Source: an uncultured Treponema sp.
GTDB lineage: Bacteria > Spirochaetota > Spirochaetia > Treponematales > Treponemataceae
Reading direction: 5' to 3'
Length of the DNA stretch: 38,031 nt
Assembly: GCA_937892225.1 (NCBI GenBank)
Contig: CALAUH010000170.1
Location: 1-38,031 of the forward strand
Shown: positions 1 to 7,653 of the stretch, piece after piece
How positions within the stretch are numbered: the first letter of the stretch is position 1
How the letters are laid out: the number at the start of each line of letters is the position of its first letter
The notes under the pieces: generated by a model
What the model was told of the DNA's origin: nothing
The model's input: the letters and a program-made list of their open reading frames with translations, nothing else
Database searches by the model: none
Translations under genes and position numbers: made by a program

Positions 1-76
1 ATAAATTTATCATTAGTATTTCAAGACAATGTTGGTTCAGGCAAATCATGCCTAAAATAGCAAAACCGTTAAAAAA
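1..76. repeat. 76-bp direct repeat, copy 1
   Basis: This stretch recurs almost perfectly at 245-320, with one substitution visible (AAAATAG here, ATATAG there) and an offset of 244 bp. It carries a small hairpin (AGGCA, 5-nt loop, TGCCT). The copy begins at the window edge, so its left boundary is unknown. It may be an intergenic repeat family or one unit of a tandem duplication. Both copies keep a tiny frame, MLVQANHA followed by a stop, which is too short to call a gene. Confidence 0.8.
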
Positions 77-190
77 GTTTGCGACAGCAAAATTTTAGGT
101 TTTACACGCATTTTGGCTCCGAACGAGTCTTGCGAGTGAGGGAGTCAGAACGTACTTTCATTACTCCGTTAAGAACAGGAAGAATGATAG
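77..190. other. Intergenic spacer, no recognised gene
   Basis: Non-coding as far as can be seen. It lies between repeat copy 1 and the terminator at 191-222. It is less AT-rich than the repeats and holds a GC-richer patch near 117-152 with only weak self-complementarity. It could be the 3' part of a small RNA ending at the terminator, but no promoter or known RNA family was recognised. Confidence 0.3.
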
Positions 191-222
191 AAAAATGCTC
201 CCATATGGGGGCATTTTTTTTT
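191..222 (+). terminator. Intrinsic terminator in the left intergenic region
   Basis: A 12-bp stem pairs 191-202 with 207-218, with one G-U pair in the plus-strand RNA. It has a 4-nt ATAT loop and a run of nine T at 214-222. The T-run and hairpin order fit termination of plus-strand transcription, either of an upstream gene outside the window or of a small RNA from the repeat region. The flanking A-run could also allow minus-strand function. Confidence 0.7.
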
Positions 223-289
223 GCCTGAGACAACATTGCTGCTCATAAATTTATCATTAGTATTTCAAGACAATGTTGGTTCAGGCAAA
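220..289. repeat. Long imperfect inverted repeat
   Basis: The arm at 220-238 is complementary to 271-289 (inside repeat copy 2) over 19 positions with two mismatches, leaving a 32-nt loop. The same complement exists in copy 1 at 27-45. The structure directly follows the T-run of the preceding terminator. It resembles a palindromic intergenic element, but the family is not recognised. Confidence 0.6.
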
Positions 290-320
290 TCATGCCTAAT
301 ATAGCAAAACCGTTAAAAAA
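245..320. repeat. 76-bp direct repeat, copy 2
   Basis: Second copy of the sequence at 1-76, identical except for one base. Its 3' end runs into the A-tract of the terminator downstream of hydA, so the element sits exactly at the end of the hydrogenase operon. Confidence 0.8.
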
Positions 321-356
321 AAGCAGATAACAAAACTAATTGCTATCTGCTTTTTT
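317..356 (-). terminator. Terminator of the hydCBA operon
   Basis: A perfect 13-bp stem pairs 317-329 with 344-356 around a 14-nt loop. It is flanked by A-runs on the left and T-runs on the right, so it can work in both directions. It starts 27 nt beyond the hydA stop codon and is the natural 3' end of the hydrogenase transcript. Confidence 0.85.
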
Positions 357-382
357 ATATAAATTATCTATATATTAGATAA

Positions 383-2134
383 TTATCTATACTGCTGTAA
401 TTCAGTATAAGTTGTATGCAACAAATGATGTGATTTTTCACCAAGTGGCGCACCAAGATAATCTTTATAAATTGCAGTAATTTCTGGGTTATTGTGTGAC
501 TGACGGATTGTACATTTTTCATCATCAGTATACAAAGCCTTTGCACGAGCTGCACGAACTTCGTCTGTAACTCCATAAGGCTGTCCACCACCACCAATAC
601 AACCACCGCGGCAAGCCATTACTTCAATGAAGTGCCATGTTGGTTCTTTACCACTAGCTAAATCAGAACGAATCTGTTCAACAACTGCATCAACATTCTT
701 AATCTGATGAACAACTGCAAGTCTTACTTTTGTTCCATTCAAATCAACTTCTGCAGATTTAACTCCGTCCATTCCGCGAACATCTTTATATTCAACTGAA
801 CCAAGTTCCTTTTTATTTGTAAGGAAATAAGCAGTACGAACGGCAGCTTCCATAACACCACCAGTAACACCAAAGATTGTACCAGCCCCTGTGTATGTAC
901 CAATTAAACTGTCTGCTTTTTCTTCAGCAAGATTATTAAAATCAATTCCAGCTTCGCGAATAAGCATTGCAAGTTCACGAGTTGTTAAAACCATATCATG
1001 ATCCTGAACTCCGCTTGAACTCATGTTCTTATCTCTCTGGCTTTCCCAAAGTTTTGCAGTACATGGCATAACGCTTACGCTGTAAATCTGTTCTGCTTTA
1101 AGACCGTTCTTTTCTGCAAAGTATGTCTTTGTAACTGCACCCTGCATCTGTTGTGGAGATTTACATGTAGAAAGATGTGGAAGCATATCGTGGAATTTCT
1201 TTTCACAATAGTCAACCCAACCTGGACAACAGCTTGTAAACATTGGAAGTTTTCCGCCCTTTGTTACACGTTCCAAAAGTTCGCTTCCTTCTTCCATAAT
1301 TGTAAGGTCAGCAGCAAAGTTTGTATCAAATACATATTTAAATCCAAGTGCACGTAAAGCTGCATAAAGTTTTCCAGTTGATAAAGTTCCTGGAGCCATA
1401 CCAAATTCTTCGCCAATTGCAGCACGAACAGCAGGAGCCATTGAAACTACAGAAGTAAGTTCTTTATCTGCAAGTTTTGTAAATACATTGCGGATTGGAT
1501 TTTTGAAAGTGATTGCACCAACCGGACAATGAACAGCACACTGACCACATTTAATACATGGTGAATGAGCCAAATCTACACCGGCAACAGGTCCAATTAC
1601 AGTTTTATCACCACGGTGATTATATTCCATTGCAAATACACCCTGAACTTCCTGACAAACTGTAACACAACGACCACAACTGATACATTTTTCACGGTTC
1701 AAAACGATTTCATCATAAGAATCGTCAACACCGCCGGCTTTTACAATTTTATCAAATCTTGAATCTGTAATTCCAAATTCAGAAGCTAATTTCTGTAATT
1801 CACAATTCTGATTACGTTCGCATTTAAGACAATTATCAGGATGACTTGAAAGAATCAATTCCAAAACTGTACGGCGAGCTTTAAATAAATCCTGATCATT
1901 TGTAACAATGTTCATTCCAGGAGTTACAGCTGTACAACAAGCACGAGTCATTCTTGCACGTCCTGTATTTGGATCAACATTTTTTACAACACAGATTCCA
2001 CAACTTGCCCATGCTTTTACATCATCACAATAGCAGAGAGTTGGAATTTTAAAACCAGCTTTTTCTGCTGCCTTAAGGATTGTAGTTCCTTCTGGAACTG
2101 ATATATTTTTTCCGTTTATAATCAAATCAATCAT
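383..2134 (-). CDS. hydA: [FeFe] hydrogenase catalytic subunit HydA
   Basis: Catalytic subunit of a soluble trimeric [FeFe] hydrogenase that reversibly reduces protons to H2, most likely coupled to ferredoxin and NAD(H). Domains in order: a plant-type [2Fe-2S] domain (C34, C45, C48, C66 or C67), a His/Cys [4Fe-4S] site (H98, C102, C105, C111), a two-cluster ferredoxin domain (C150/153/156/160 and C193/196/199/203), then the H-cluster domain. All three H-cluster signatures are intact: TSCCPGW at 301-306, MPCTAKLWE at 356-364 and EVMACRGGCIGG around 504-515, giving the expected cysteines at 302/303, 358, 508 and 512. At 583 aa it lacks the extra C-terminal iron-sulphur extension of some thermophile homologues. 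It starts 16 nt after hydB with a GGAG ribosome site and is last in the operon. The signatures argue for an active enzyme rather than a sensory one. Confidence 0.96.
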   Translation of the reverse strand: MIDLIINGKNISVPEGTTILKAAEKAGFKIPTLCYCDDVKAWASCGICVVKNVDPNTGRARMTRACCTAVTPGMNIVTNDQDLFKARRTVLELILSSHPDNCLKCERNQNCELQKLASEFGITDSRFDKIVKAGGVDDSYDEIVLNREKCISCGRCVTVCQEVQGVFAMEYNHRGDKTVIGPVAGVDLAHSPCIKCGQCAVHCPVGAITFKNPIRNVFTKLADKELTSVVSMAPAVRAAIGEEFGMAPGTLSTGKLYAALRALGFKYVFDTNFAADLTIMEEGSELLERVTKGGKLPMFTSCCPGWVDYCEKKFHDMLPHLSTCKSPQQMQGAVTKTYFAEKNGLKAEQIYSVSVMPCTAKLWESQRDKNMSSSGVQDHDMVLTTRELAMLIREAGIDFNNLAEEKADSLIGTYTGAGTIFGVTGGVMEAAVRTAYFLTNKKELGSVEYKDVRGMDGVKSAEVDLNGTKVRLAVVHQIKNVDAVVEQIRSDLASGKEPTWHFIEVMACRGGCIGGGGQPYGVTDEVRAARAKALYTDDEKCTIRQSHNNPEITAIYKDYLGAPLGEKSHHLLHTTYTELQQYR

Positions 2135-2150
2135 TCTAAAACTCCATCTA

Positions 2151-4043
2151 CTATTTTTTTACAATTGCCTTAAACTTACAAGAATCAGCACAAGCACCAC
2201 ATTTCAAACACTTAGACTGATCAATTTCTTTCCATGCAAGTTTCTTTCCAGGTTTAACTTCATTTGCTGCATTATTAACAATTGCATTTGCAGGACATTT
2301 TTTAGCACACAAACCACAACCAATACACAAATCAGCATCAATAACGTATGAAAGAAGATTCTTACATTTTCCGGCAACACATTTCTTTTCACAAACGTGC
2401 TGTTCGTATTCTTTACGGAATTTTTTAAGGGTAGACAAGGTTGGGTTTGGAGCTGATTGTCCAAGAGCACACAAAGAAGAACTCTTCATTGCAGAACCAA
2501 TGTCTTCAAGTTTCTGCAAATCTTCCATTGTTCCTTTACCATCAGCAATTTTCTGCAAGATGTTGAACATCTGACGGGTACCAATACGACATGGTGAACA
2601 TTTTCCACAAGATTCATCAACACAGAATTCCATGTAGAATTTAGCAATATCAACTACACAGTCGTCTTCGTCCATTACAATCATACCACCTGAACCCATC
2701 ATAGAGCCAAGTTTGATTAACGAACCAAAGTCGATTGGAGTATCAAGTTCATCTTCACAGATAATACCACCAGAAGGACCACCTGTTTGAACACCCTTAA
2801 ATTTCTTGCCGTTTTTACATCCGCCGCCAATATCAAAAATAATTTCGCGAAGAGTTATTCCCATTGGAACTTCAACAAGACCAGAATTTGTAATTTTACC
2901 AGTAAGTGCAAATACTTTTGTACCTTTAGAATCAGCATCACCGATTGAACTGAACCAATCAGCACCGCGGAGAAGAATTACAGGAATATTTGCCCAAGTT
3001 TCTACGTTGTTAATAACAGTTGGTTTTCCCCAAAGACCACTCTGAGCTGGGAATGGAGGTTTTGGAGTTGGCATACCTCGTTTACCTTCGATAGAACGAA
3101 GAAGAGCTGTTTCTTCACCACAAACGAAAGCACCTGCCCCTAGTCGGATTTCAATATCAAAATCAAAACCACTGCCTAAAATATTTTTACCTAAGAAGCC
3201 CTTTTCACGAGCCTGATTAATAGCAATTTCCAAACGATGAACAGCCAAAGGATATTCTGCACGAATGTAAACGAAACCTTTCTGAGCACCAATTGCACGA
3301 CCACAAATTGTCATAGCTTCCAAAACTGAATGTGGATCGCCTTCAATTGTAGAACGGTCCATATAAGCTCCAGGATCCCCTTCATCAGCATTACAAACAA
3401 CATATTTAATGTCGCCACTAGCTTTTGCACCAGCTTCCCATTTAAGACCAGTTGGGAATCCGGCACCACCACGACCACGAAGTCCAGATTTTTTAAGTTC
3501 TTCAATAATATCTTCCGGCTTCATGTCGAATAAAGCTTTTTCCAAAGCCTGATAACCTTCGCGGCCAATATATTCATCAATATTTTCAGGATTGATTACA
3601 CCACAGTTTCTTAAAACAATACGAAGCTGTTTTTTATAGAAAGGAATTTCTTCTACACCATTAACTTTTTTTGCATTTGGATCATACAAAAGGCGAGTAA
3701 CTTCTTTTCCGCCAACAAGATGTTCTTCAACAATTTCTTTAACATCTTCTGGTTTTACATTTACGTAGAAAGAATTTTCCGGCATTACTTTTACAATTGG
3801 ACCTTTTTCACAGAAACCAAAACAACCAGTCTTTACAACTGTAATTCTGTCTTCAAGGCCATGTTCTTTAATACCAGCAATTAAATTTTCATAGATTTTT
3901 GGAGAGTCTGACGATTCACAAGCAGTTCCACCACAAACCAAGATTGTTTTTTTATCTGATCCAGGAGCTTTTGCACCTTCAATACGGTTTTCAAGCTCAA
4001 CTTTCATTTTATCGTATATTTTATGTAATTCTTCTCTAGTCAT
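2151..4043 (-). CDS. hydB: Hydrogenase subunit HydB (NuoF-like, NADH/FMN)
   Basis: Flavin- and NAD(H)-binding subunit of the hydrogenase, homologous to complex I NuoF. The N-terminus is a thioredoxin-like [2Fe-2S] domain (C37, C42, C74, C78). The NuoF core follows, with the glycine-rich GLRGRGGAGFPTG at 187-199 and CNADEGDPG at 217-225. The NuoF-type [4Fe-4S] site is C479, C482, C485 and C525. A Cys-rich linker (C551, C555, C560) leads to a two-cluster ferredoxin tail (C573/576/579/583 and C612/615/618/622). At 630 aa this is the normal architecture for HydB of bifurcating enzymes, where FMN is thought to split electrons between NAD and ferredoxin. It lies 10 nt downstream of hydC and 16 nt upstream of hydA, so the three are co-transcribed and presumably made in equal amounts. 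Confidence 0.95.
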   Translation of the reverse strand: MTREELHKIYDKMKVELENRIEGAKAPGSDKKTILVCGGTACESSDSPKIYENLIAGIKEHGLEDRITVVKTGCFGFCEKGPIVKVMPENSFYVNVKPEDVKEIVEEHLVGGKEVTRLLYDPNAKKVNGVEEIPFYKKQLRIVLRNCGVINPENIDEYIGREGYQALEKALFDMKPEDIIEELKKSGLRGRGGAGFPTGLKWEAGAKASGDIKYVVCNADEGDPGAYMDRSTIEGDPHSVLEAMTICGRAIGAQKGFVYIRAEYPLAVHRLEIAINQAREKGFLGKNILGSGFDFDIEIRLGAGAFVCGEETALLRSIEGKRGMPTPKPPFPAQSGLWGKPTVINNVETWANIPVILLRGADWFSSIGDADSKGTKVFALTGKITNSGLVEVPMGITLREIIFDIGGGCKNGKKFKGVQTGGPSGGIICEDELDTPIDFGSLIKLGSMMGSGGMIVMDEDDCVVDIAKFYMEFCVDESCGKCSPCRIGTRQMFNILQKIADGKGTMEDLQKLEDIGSAMKSSSLCALGQSAPNPTLSTLKKFRKEYEQHVCEKKCVAGKCKNLLSYVIDADLCIGCGLCAKKCPANAIVNNAANEVKPGKKLAWKEIDQSKCLKCGACADSCKFKAIVKK

Positions 4044-4053
4044 AACCTAATCC

Positions 4054-4533
4054 TTATTTTCTATATTTATCTAAAATACCCTGAATCTGATCAGTTGTAA
4101 CTTTACCGTAAACTTCACCATTTACACTAAGTACAGGTGCAAGACCACAACAACCGATACAACGTACAGGTTCAACAGAGAAAAGTCCATCTTCCGAAGT
4201 AATCTGATCATCTTTTAATCCAAGCTGATTACGTATTTCATCAAGCAAATTCTGTCCGCCTTTAAGATAACATGCAGTTCCAAGACAAACTGAAATCTGA
4301 TTTTTACCAGGTTTTTCTGTCTTAAAGAAATGATAAAAAGAAACTACTCCGTGAATACGTGCAAGTGGAAGACCAGTTATTTCAGCAACTTCGGCAACGG
4401 CTTCATTTGAAATGTACCCCTGTTCCTGCTGAATTTTATGCAAAATCATAATGAGATTGCCCTGTTTGTCTTTCCATTCTTCAATAAAAGCACGAAGTTC
4501 GTTAGAAAAAACAGACTTTGCTGATTTAGACAT
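4054..4533 (-). CDS. hydC: Hydrogenase subunit HydC (NuoE-like)
   Basis: Small electron-transfer subunit of the trimeric hydrogenase, related to complex I NuoE. An N-terminal helical region of about 75 residues precedes a thioredoxin-fold [2Fe-2S] domain. The ligand pattern C-x4-C (CLGTAC) and later C-x3-C (CIGCC) is intact. Length is 159 aa, normal for the family. It is the first gene of hydCBA. The start is supported by a GAGG ribosome site about 8 nt upstream and by a good promoter at 4571-4599. Confidence 0.95.
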   Translation of the reverse strand: MSKSAKSVFSNELRAFIEEWKDKQGNLIMILHKIQQEQGYISNEAVAEVAEITGLPLARIHGVVSFYHFFKTEKPGKNQISVCLGTACYLKGGQNLLDEIRNQLGLKDDQITSEDGLFSVEPVRCIGCCGLAPVLSVNGEVYGKVTTDQIQGILDKYRK

Positions 4534-4570
4534 ATATATACCTCATAATTTTAAAAAATTTACGATATCT

Positions 4571-4599
4571 ATTATACATTAGTTTTCTATAATATACAA
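4571..4599 (-). promoter_or_regulatory. Promoter of hydCBA
   Basis: On the minus strand, TTGTAT (4594-4599) and a perfect TATAAT (4571-4576) are separated by exactly 17 bp. Transcription would start about 30 nt before the hydC ATG, leaving room for the GAGG ribosome site. No operator was recognised. There is no terminator between recR and this promoter, so read-through from the dnaX operon is possible. Confidence 0.7.
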
Positions 4600-4658
4600 A
4601 TGGATAGGGTATTTTACTGATGAAAGAAAAAATATGTTTTTAATTTTTCCACACTACT

Positions 4659-5252
4659 CTATATTTCAGTTCTTGCTCTAAAACTCAAGGATAGTGTTCG
4701 TTTATCGATGTATTCCAAATCACCTCCAACCGGAATTCCTGTTGCAAGACGAGTTACTTTTACAGAAAGATTCAAATCAGAAATTACTTTATTAATATAC
4801 AAGGCGGTTGCATCACCTTCTACAGTCGGATTTGTTGCAATTATAACTTCAGAAATCTGCTGATTTTGAATACGATTCATTAACGGCTGAATAGAAAGCT
4901 GAGCAGGACCAATTCCTTCCAGAGGTTTTATCAATCCTCCTAAAACATGATACTGACCTTTGTATTCGCCGTACGCTTCTATTGTGCTTACATCCTGACT
5001 TTCTTCAACTACACAAATCTGATTTTTGTCCCGTAAAGGATTCGAACAGATTGGACATGGATTTTCTTCTGTCCAGGCCCCGCAAATCGAACAGGGTTTA
5101 ATTTTTTCTTGTAACTGCAAAAGATTCTGCCCGAACTTTTTTACGTAAAGCTCATCCTGTTTTAAAAGCCAGTTTACCATTCGAATTGCGCTTTTTTTAC
5201 CGATGCCCGGAAGTCGAGAAAAATTATTTGTCAGTTCGTCAAAAATATTCAT
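4659..5252 (-). CDS. recR: Recombination mediator RecR
   Basis: RecFOR-pathway protein that binds DNA at gaps and helps load RecA. The 197-aa length is typical. An N-terminal helix-hairpin-helix carries LPGIGKKSA. A C4 zinc finger (CSICG...CPIC) sits around residues 54-70. The Toprim domain starts at CVVEESQDV and includes the LGGLIKPLEGIGP segment. The ATG lies 4 nt after the ybaB stop with no strong Shine-Dalgarno, so translational coupling is likely. dnaX-ybaB-recR is a widely conserved order. Confidence 0.96.
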   Translation of the reverse strand: MNIFDELTNNFSRLPGIGKKSAIRMVNWLLKQDELYVKKFGQNLLQLQEKIKPCSICGAWTEENPCPICSNPLRDKNQICVVEESQDVSTIEAYGEYKGQYHVLGGLIKPLEGIGPAQLSIQPLMNRIQNQQISEVIIATNPTVEGDATALYINKVISDLNLSVKVTRLATGIPVGGDLEYIDKRTLSLSFRARTEI

Positions 5253-5256
5253 TTAA

Positions 5257-5568
5257 TTAAAGTCCGAATTTACTTAAATCTAAACCGCCTAATAAGCCAG
5301 CTGATTTTTCTTTTATCTGTTCCTGAACGTTATCACATGCATTTTTATGTGCAGCTACAATTAAATCTTCAAGCATTTTAACATCACGGTTATCTACACA
5401 AATCGGATCAAGTTTAATTGACTGCATTTCAAATTTTCCATTAAGTGTGACAGTAACCATTTTTCCGCCAGAAGAACCTTCAACTCTTATATCAGATAAT
5501 TCCTGCTGCAATTTTTCTGACTGTTCTTTTATTGCACCTGCATTTTTTAATAAATCAAATGGATTCAT
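5257..5568 (-). CDS. ybaB: YbaB/EbfC nucleoid-associated protein
   Basis: A 103-aa member of the YbaB/EbfC family of small dimeric DNA-binding proteins. An N-terminal helix rich in Gln/Glu/Lys leads to the typical EGSSGGKMVTVTLNGK strand region and a final helix. In Borrelia the homologue EbfC coats DNA and affects nucleoid structure and gene expression. Here it sits between dnaX and recR as in many bacteria. An AAGG ribosome site lies about 6 nt before the ATG. Confidence 0.93.
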   Translation of the reverse strand: MNPFDLLKNAGAIKEQSEKLQQELSDIRVEGSSGGKMVTVTLNGKFEMQSIKLDPICVDNRDVKMLEDLIVAAHKNACDNVQEQIKEKSAGLLGGLDLSKFGL

Positions 5569-5585
5569 TTTATACCTTCTTATTT

Positions 5586-7586
5586 TTATTGTTTTCCTGC
5601 TATTATATTTCCTTTAAAAACATCACAAAGGATTTGAACCTGTTTAGGTATTTCTACCTTTTTTTGTTCATCCTGTTCCTGTTTTTTCTGGATACAAAGA
5701 TTTACACTCATTTTTTTACCGCAAATTTCTTCTATTACAGACAACAACTGCGGAATATTTTTACTTAAAAGTGATTTATCATATTCAGAATAAATAGTGA
5801 TATCAATACTGTTATCATTAACTATCCATTCACCGGTTTTTTCCAATCCTGCTGCAAAAAATCCGTCTTCTACAGAAATTGTTGCAAGAGCCGAACCTCT
5901 TAATTGTGCAACAGTCATTTGTTCACCGTTAGCTGTTGTAAAAGATTTATTCATCACATCAGAATTATAATCACTTTCTATATGAGCAGATATTTGTTGA
6001 GACTGTTCTATTTCTTCTACACGCTGTTCATAAGATTCTTCAGGATAAAAATCATCTTCTGGAATTTCATCAACATTTGTCCATCCGTCATCTTCTATAT
6101 CAGGATTAACAGAATATGTTTGCGATGATGGAACATAAAATTCTTCTTTTTTTTCTTCCTGTGATTCTAAAGTTTCTGCTGCATGAATAACAAGTTTTTC
6201 ATTTACGACATTTTCTTCTGTTGTATTAACTTGCACTGTTTGTTCAGGCGGCAGTGAACCGCCATCAAGAAAAGGGGGCGTCTGTTCCTCTTGTTCAATT
6301 TCACTCGGAGGATTGTCTAACATAGAAAGTCGAGGTAATCCATTTGGAACTTTTGTTTCTGTTGCAGGATTATTTTGAACCGGTTGTGATACTGTAACAT
6401 TTGTATTAGTTACCGGGGCACTCTGAACTGAAATACCTGCACTTTGTGAAAGCAATGCCTGAGCGCCGTCAATTGCCTTTTTAACTTCTACATTAGAAAC
6501 GTACTGACCAATCCAGCACATTCTGCTGAATGCCAGTTCTAATTCATAACGAGGAGACAAAGAATATCTTATATCTTTATAAAGTTGAATAAAAATACTT
6601 AATGCACGTTCAACCTGAATTGCATTCCATGCATTGATTACAACTTTGCTGTAACGTTCAACTGAATTTCCTAAAAGCGATTCTTTTGTAACTCCAGATT
6701 TTATTAACAAAATGCTTCGTAAATAATCTGCACAGTTAGAAATGAATTGTTCTATAGAAATACCGCTTTGTAAAAACTCATCTAATGAATTCAAAACTTC
6801 ATCTGTTCTTGAATATGCACAAGATTCAAAAATTGTATTTAAACGGTCAATTCCAACAAGACCAAGTTTATCGCGGATTTTTTCATATGTGATGTGACCT
6901 TCGCTGAATGCAACTACCTGATCAAAAAGAGTATATGCATCGCGCATTGAACCTGTAGATTCACGGGCAATCCAGAAAAGGGCTTCATCATCAGCTTTAA
7001 TATTTAATTCACCAGCTGCTTCTGCCAAACACTGTTTTACTTTTTCTATTGCAACAAGACGGAAATTAAACTGCTGACATCGTGATTTAATAGTTGCCGG
7101 AACTTTCTGAAGTTCTGTTGTCGCAAAAATAAAAATTACGTATGGAGGCGGCTCTTCTATTGTTTTTAAAAGAGCATTAAATGCAGAAGTAGAAAGCATA
7201 TGAACTTCGTCTATGATATAAATCTTATAACGACAGCTGTTTGGTGGAAAAAGAACTTCATCTTTAATCTGACGGATATTTTCTACAGATGTATTTGATG
7301 CACCGTCTATTTCGATTACATCAAGGCTTGAACCTTTTGTAATTTCCTGACAAGTTGAACAGGTTCCACAAGGATTATCTGTAGGACCATTCTGACAGTT
7401 AAGTGCTTTTGCTAAAATTCTGGCAGTAGAAGTTTTACCGCATCCACGTGGGCCAGAGAACAAATATGCATGTGCAATTTTTCCAGATTTTATTGAATTT
7501 TTAAGAGTCTGTGCAACAAATTCCTGACCAACAAGATCATCGAATTTTTGCGGACGACGTCTGGTAGCTGTTACTTCATATGACAT
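5586..7586 (-). CDS. dnaX: DNA polymerase III subunits gamma/tau
   Basis: AAA+ clamp-loader subunit of the replicative polymerase. The start MSYEVTATRRRPQKFDDLVG is the conserved N-terminus. The Walker A motif GPRGCGKT is at 45-52, the zinc-binding cysteines at C64, C73, C76 and C79, and Walker B IIDE at 124-127. The arginine-finger segment is KSRCQQF. The clamp-loader collar is followed by a poorly conserved acidic Glu/Gln/Pro-rich linker (roughly residues 390-540) and a C-terminal folded part. No A-tract frameshift site was identified, so whether a short gamma form exists is unknown. Its ATG has no Shine-Dalgarno; a -10 box lies only 6 nt upstream, suggesting a leaderless transcript for dnaX-ybaB-recR. 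Confidence 0.96.
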   Translation of the reverse strand: MSYEVTATRRRPQKFDDLVGQEFVAQTLKNSIKSGKIAHAYLFSGPRGCGKTSTARILAKALNCQNGPTDNPCGTCSTCQEITKGSSLDVIEIDGASNTSVENIRQIKDEVLFPPNSCRYKIYIIDEVHMLSTSAFNALLKTIEEPPPYVIFIFATTELQKVPATIKSRCQQFNFRLVAIEKVKQCLAEAAGELNIKADDEALFWIARESTGSMRDAYTLFDQVVAFSEGHITYEKIRDKLGLVGIDRLNTIFESCAYSRTDEVLNSLDEFLQSGISIEQFISNCADYLRSILLIKSGVTKESLLGNSVERYSKVVINAWNAIQVERALSIFIQLYKDIRYSLSPRYELELAFSRMCWIGQYVSNVEVKKAIDGAQALLSQSAGISVQSAPVTNTNVTVSQPVQNNPATETKVPNGLPRLSMLDNPPSEIEQEEQTPPFLDGGSLPPEQTVQVNTTEENVVNEKLVIHAAETLESQEEKKEEFYVPSSQTYSVNPDIEDDGWTNVDEIPEDDFYPEESYEQRVEEIEQSQQISAHIESDYNSDVMNKSFTTANGEQMTVAQLRGSALATISVEDGFFAAGLEKTGEWIVNDNSIDITIYSEYDKSLLSKNIPQLLSVIEEICGKKMSVNLCIQKKQEQDEQKKVEIPKQVQILCDVFKGNIIAGKQ

Positions 7587-7592
7587 AAATTA

Positions 7593-7621
7593 AGTATAAT
7601 ATAATTAAAATGATTTGTCTT
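7593..7621 (-). promoter_or_regulatory. Putative leaderless promoter of dnaX
   Basis: TATACT (7593-7598) and AAGACA (7616-7621) are spaced by 17 bp on the minus strand. Only 6 nt separate the -10 box from the dnaX ATG, so the predicted RNA would begin at or next to the start codon. Confidence 0.5.
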
Positions 7622-7653
7622 TAGAAAAAAGATATTACCAGAATGATTTTCTT

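Noticed and set aside
1..320. CRISPR array
   Set aside because: Only two copies, 76 bp long and 244 bp apart, with no regular spacers and no cas genes.
1..320. Insertion sequence end
   Set aside because: No transposase frame, no target duplication and no terminal inverted repeats bounding a gene; the inverted arm is internal.
5586..7586. Programmed frameshift in dnaX
   Set aside because: No clear A-run slippery site with downstream hairpin was spotted; the full-length frame is continuous.
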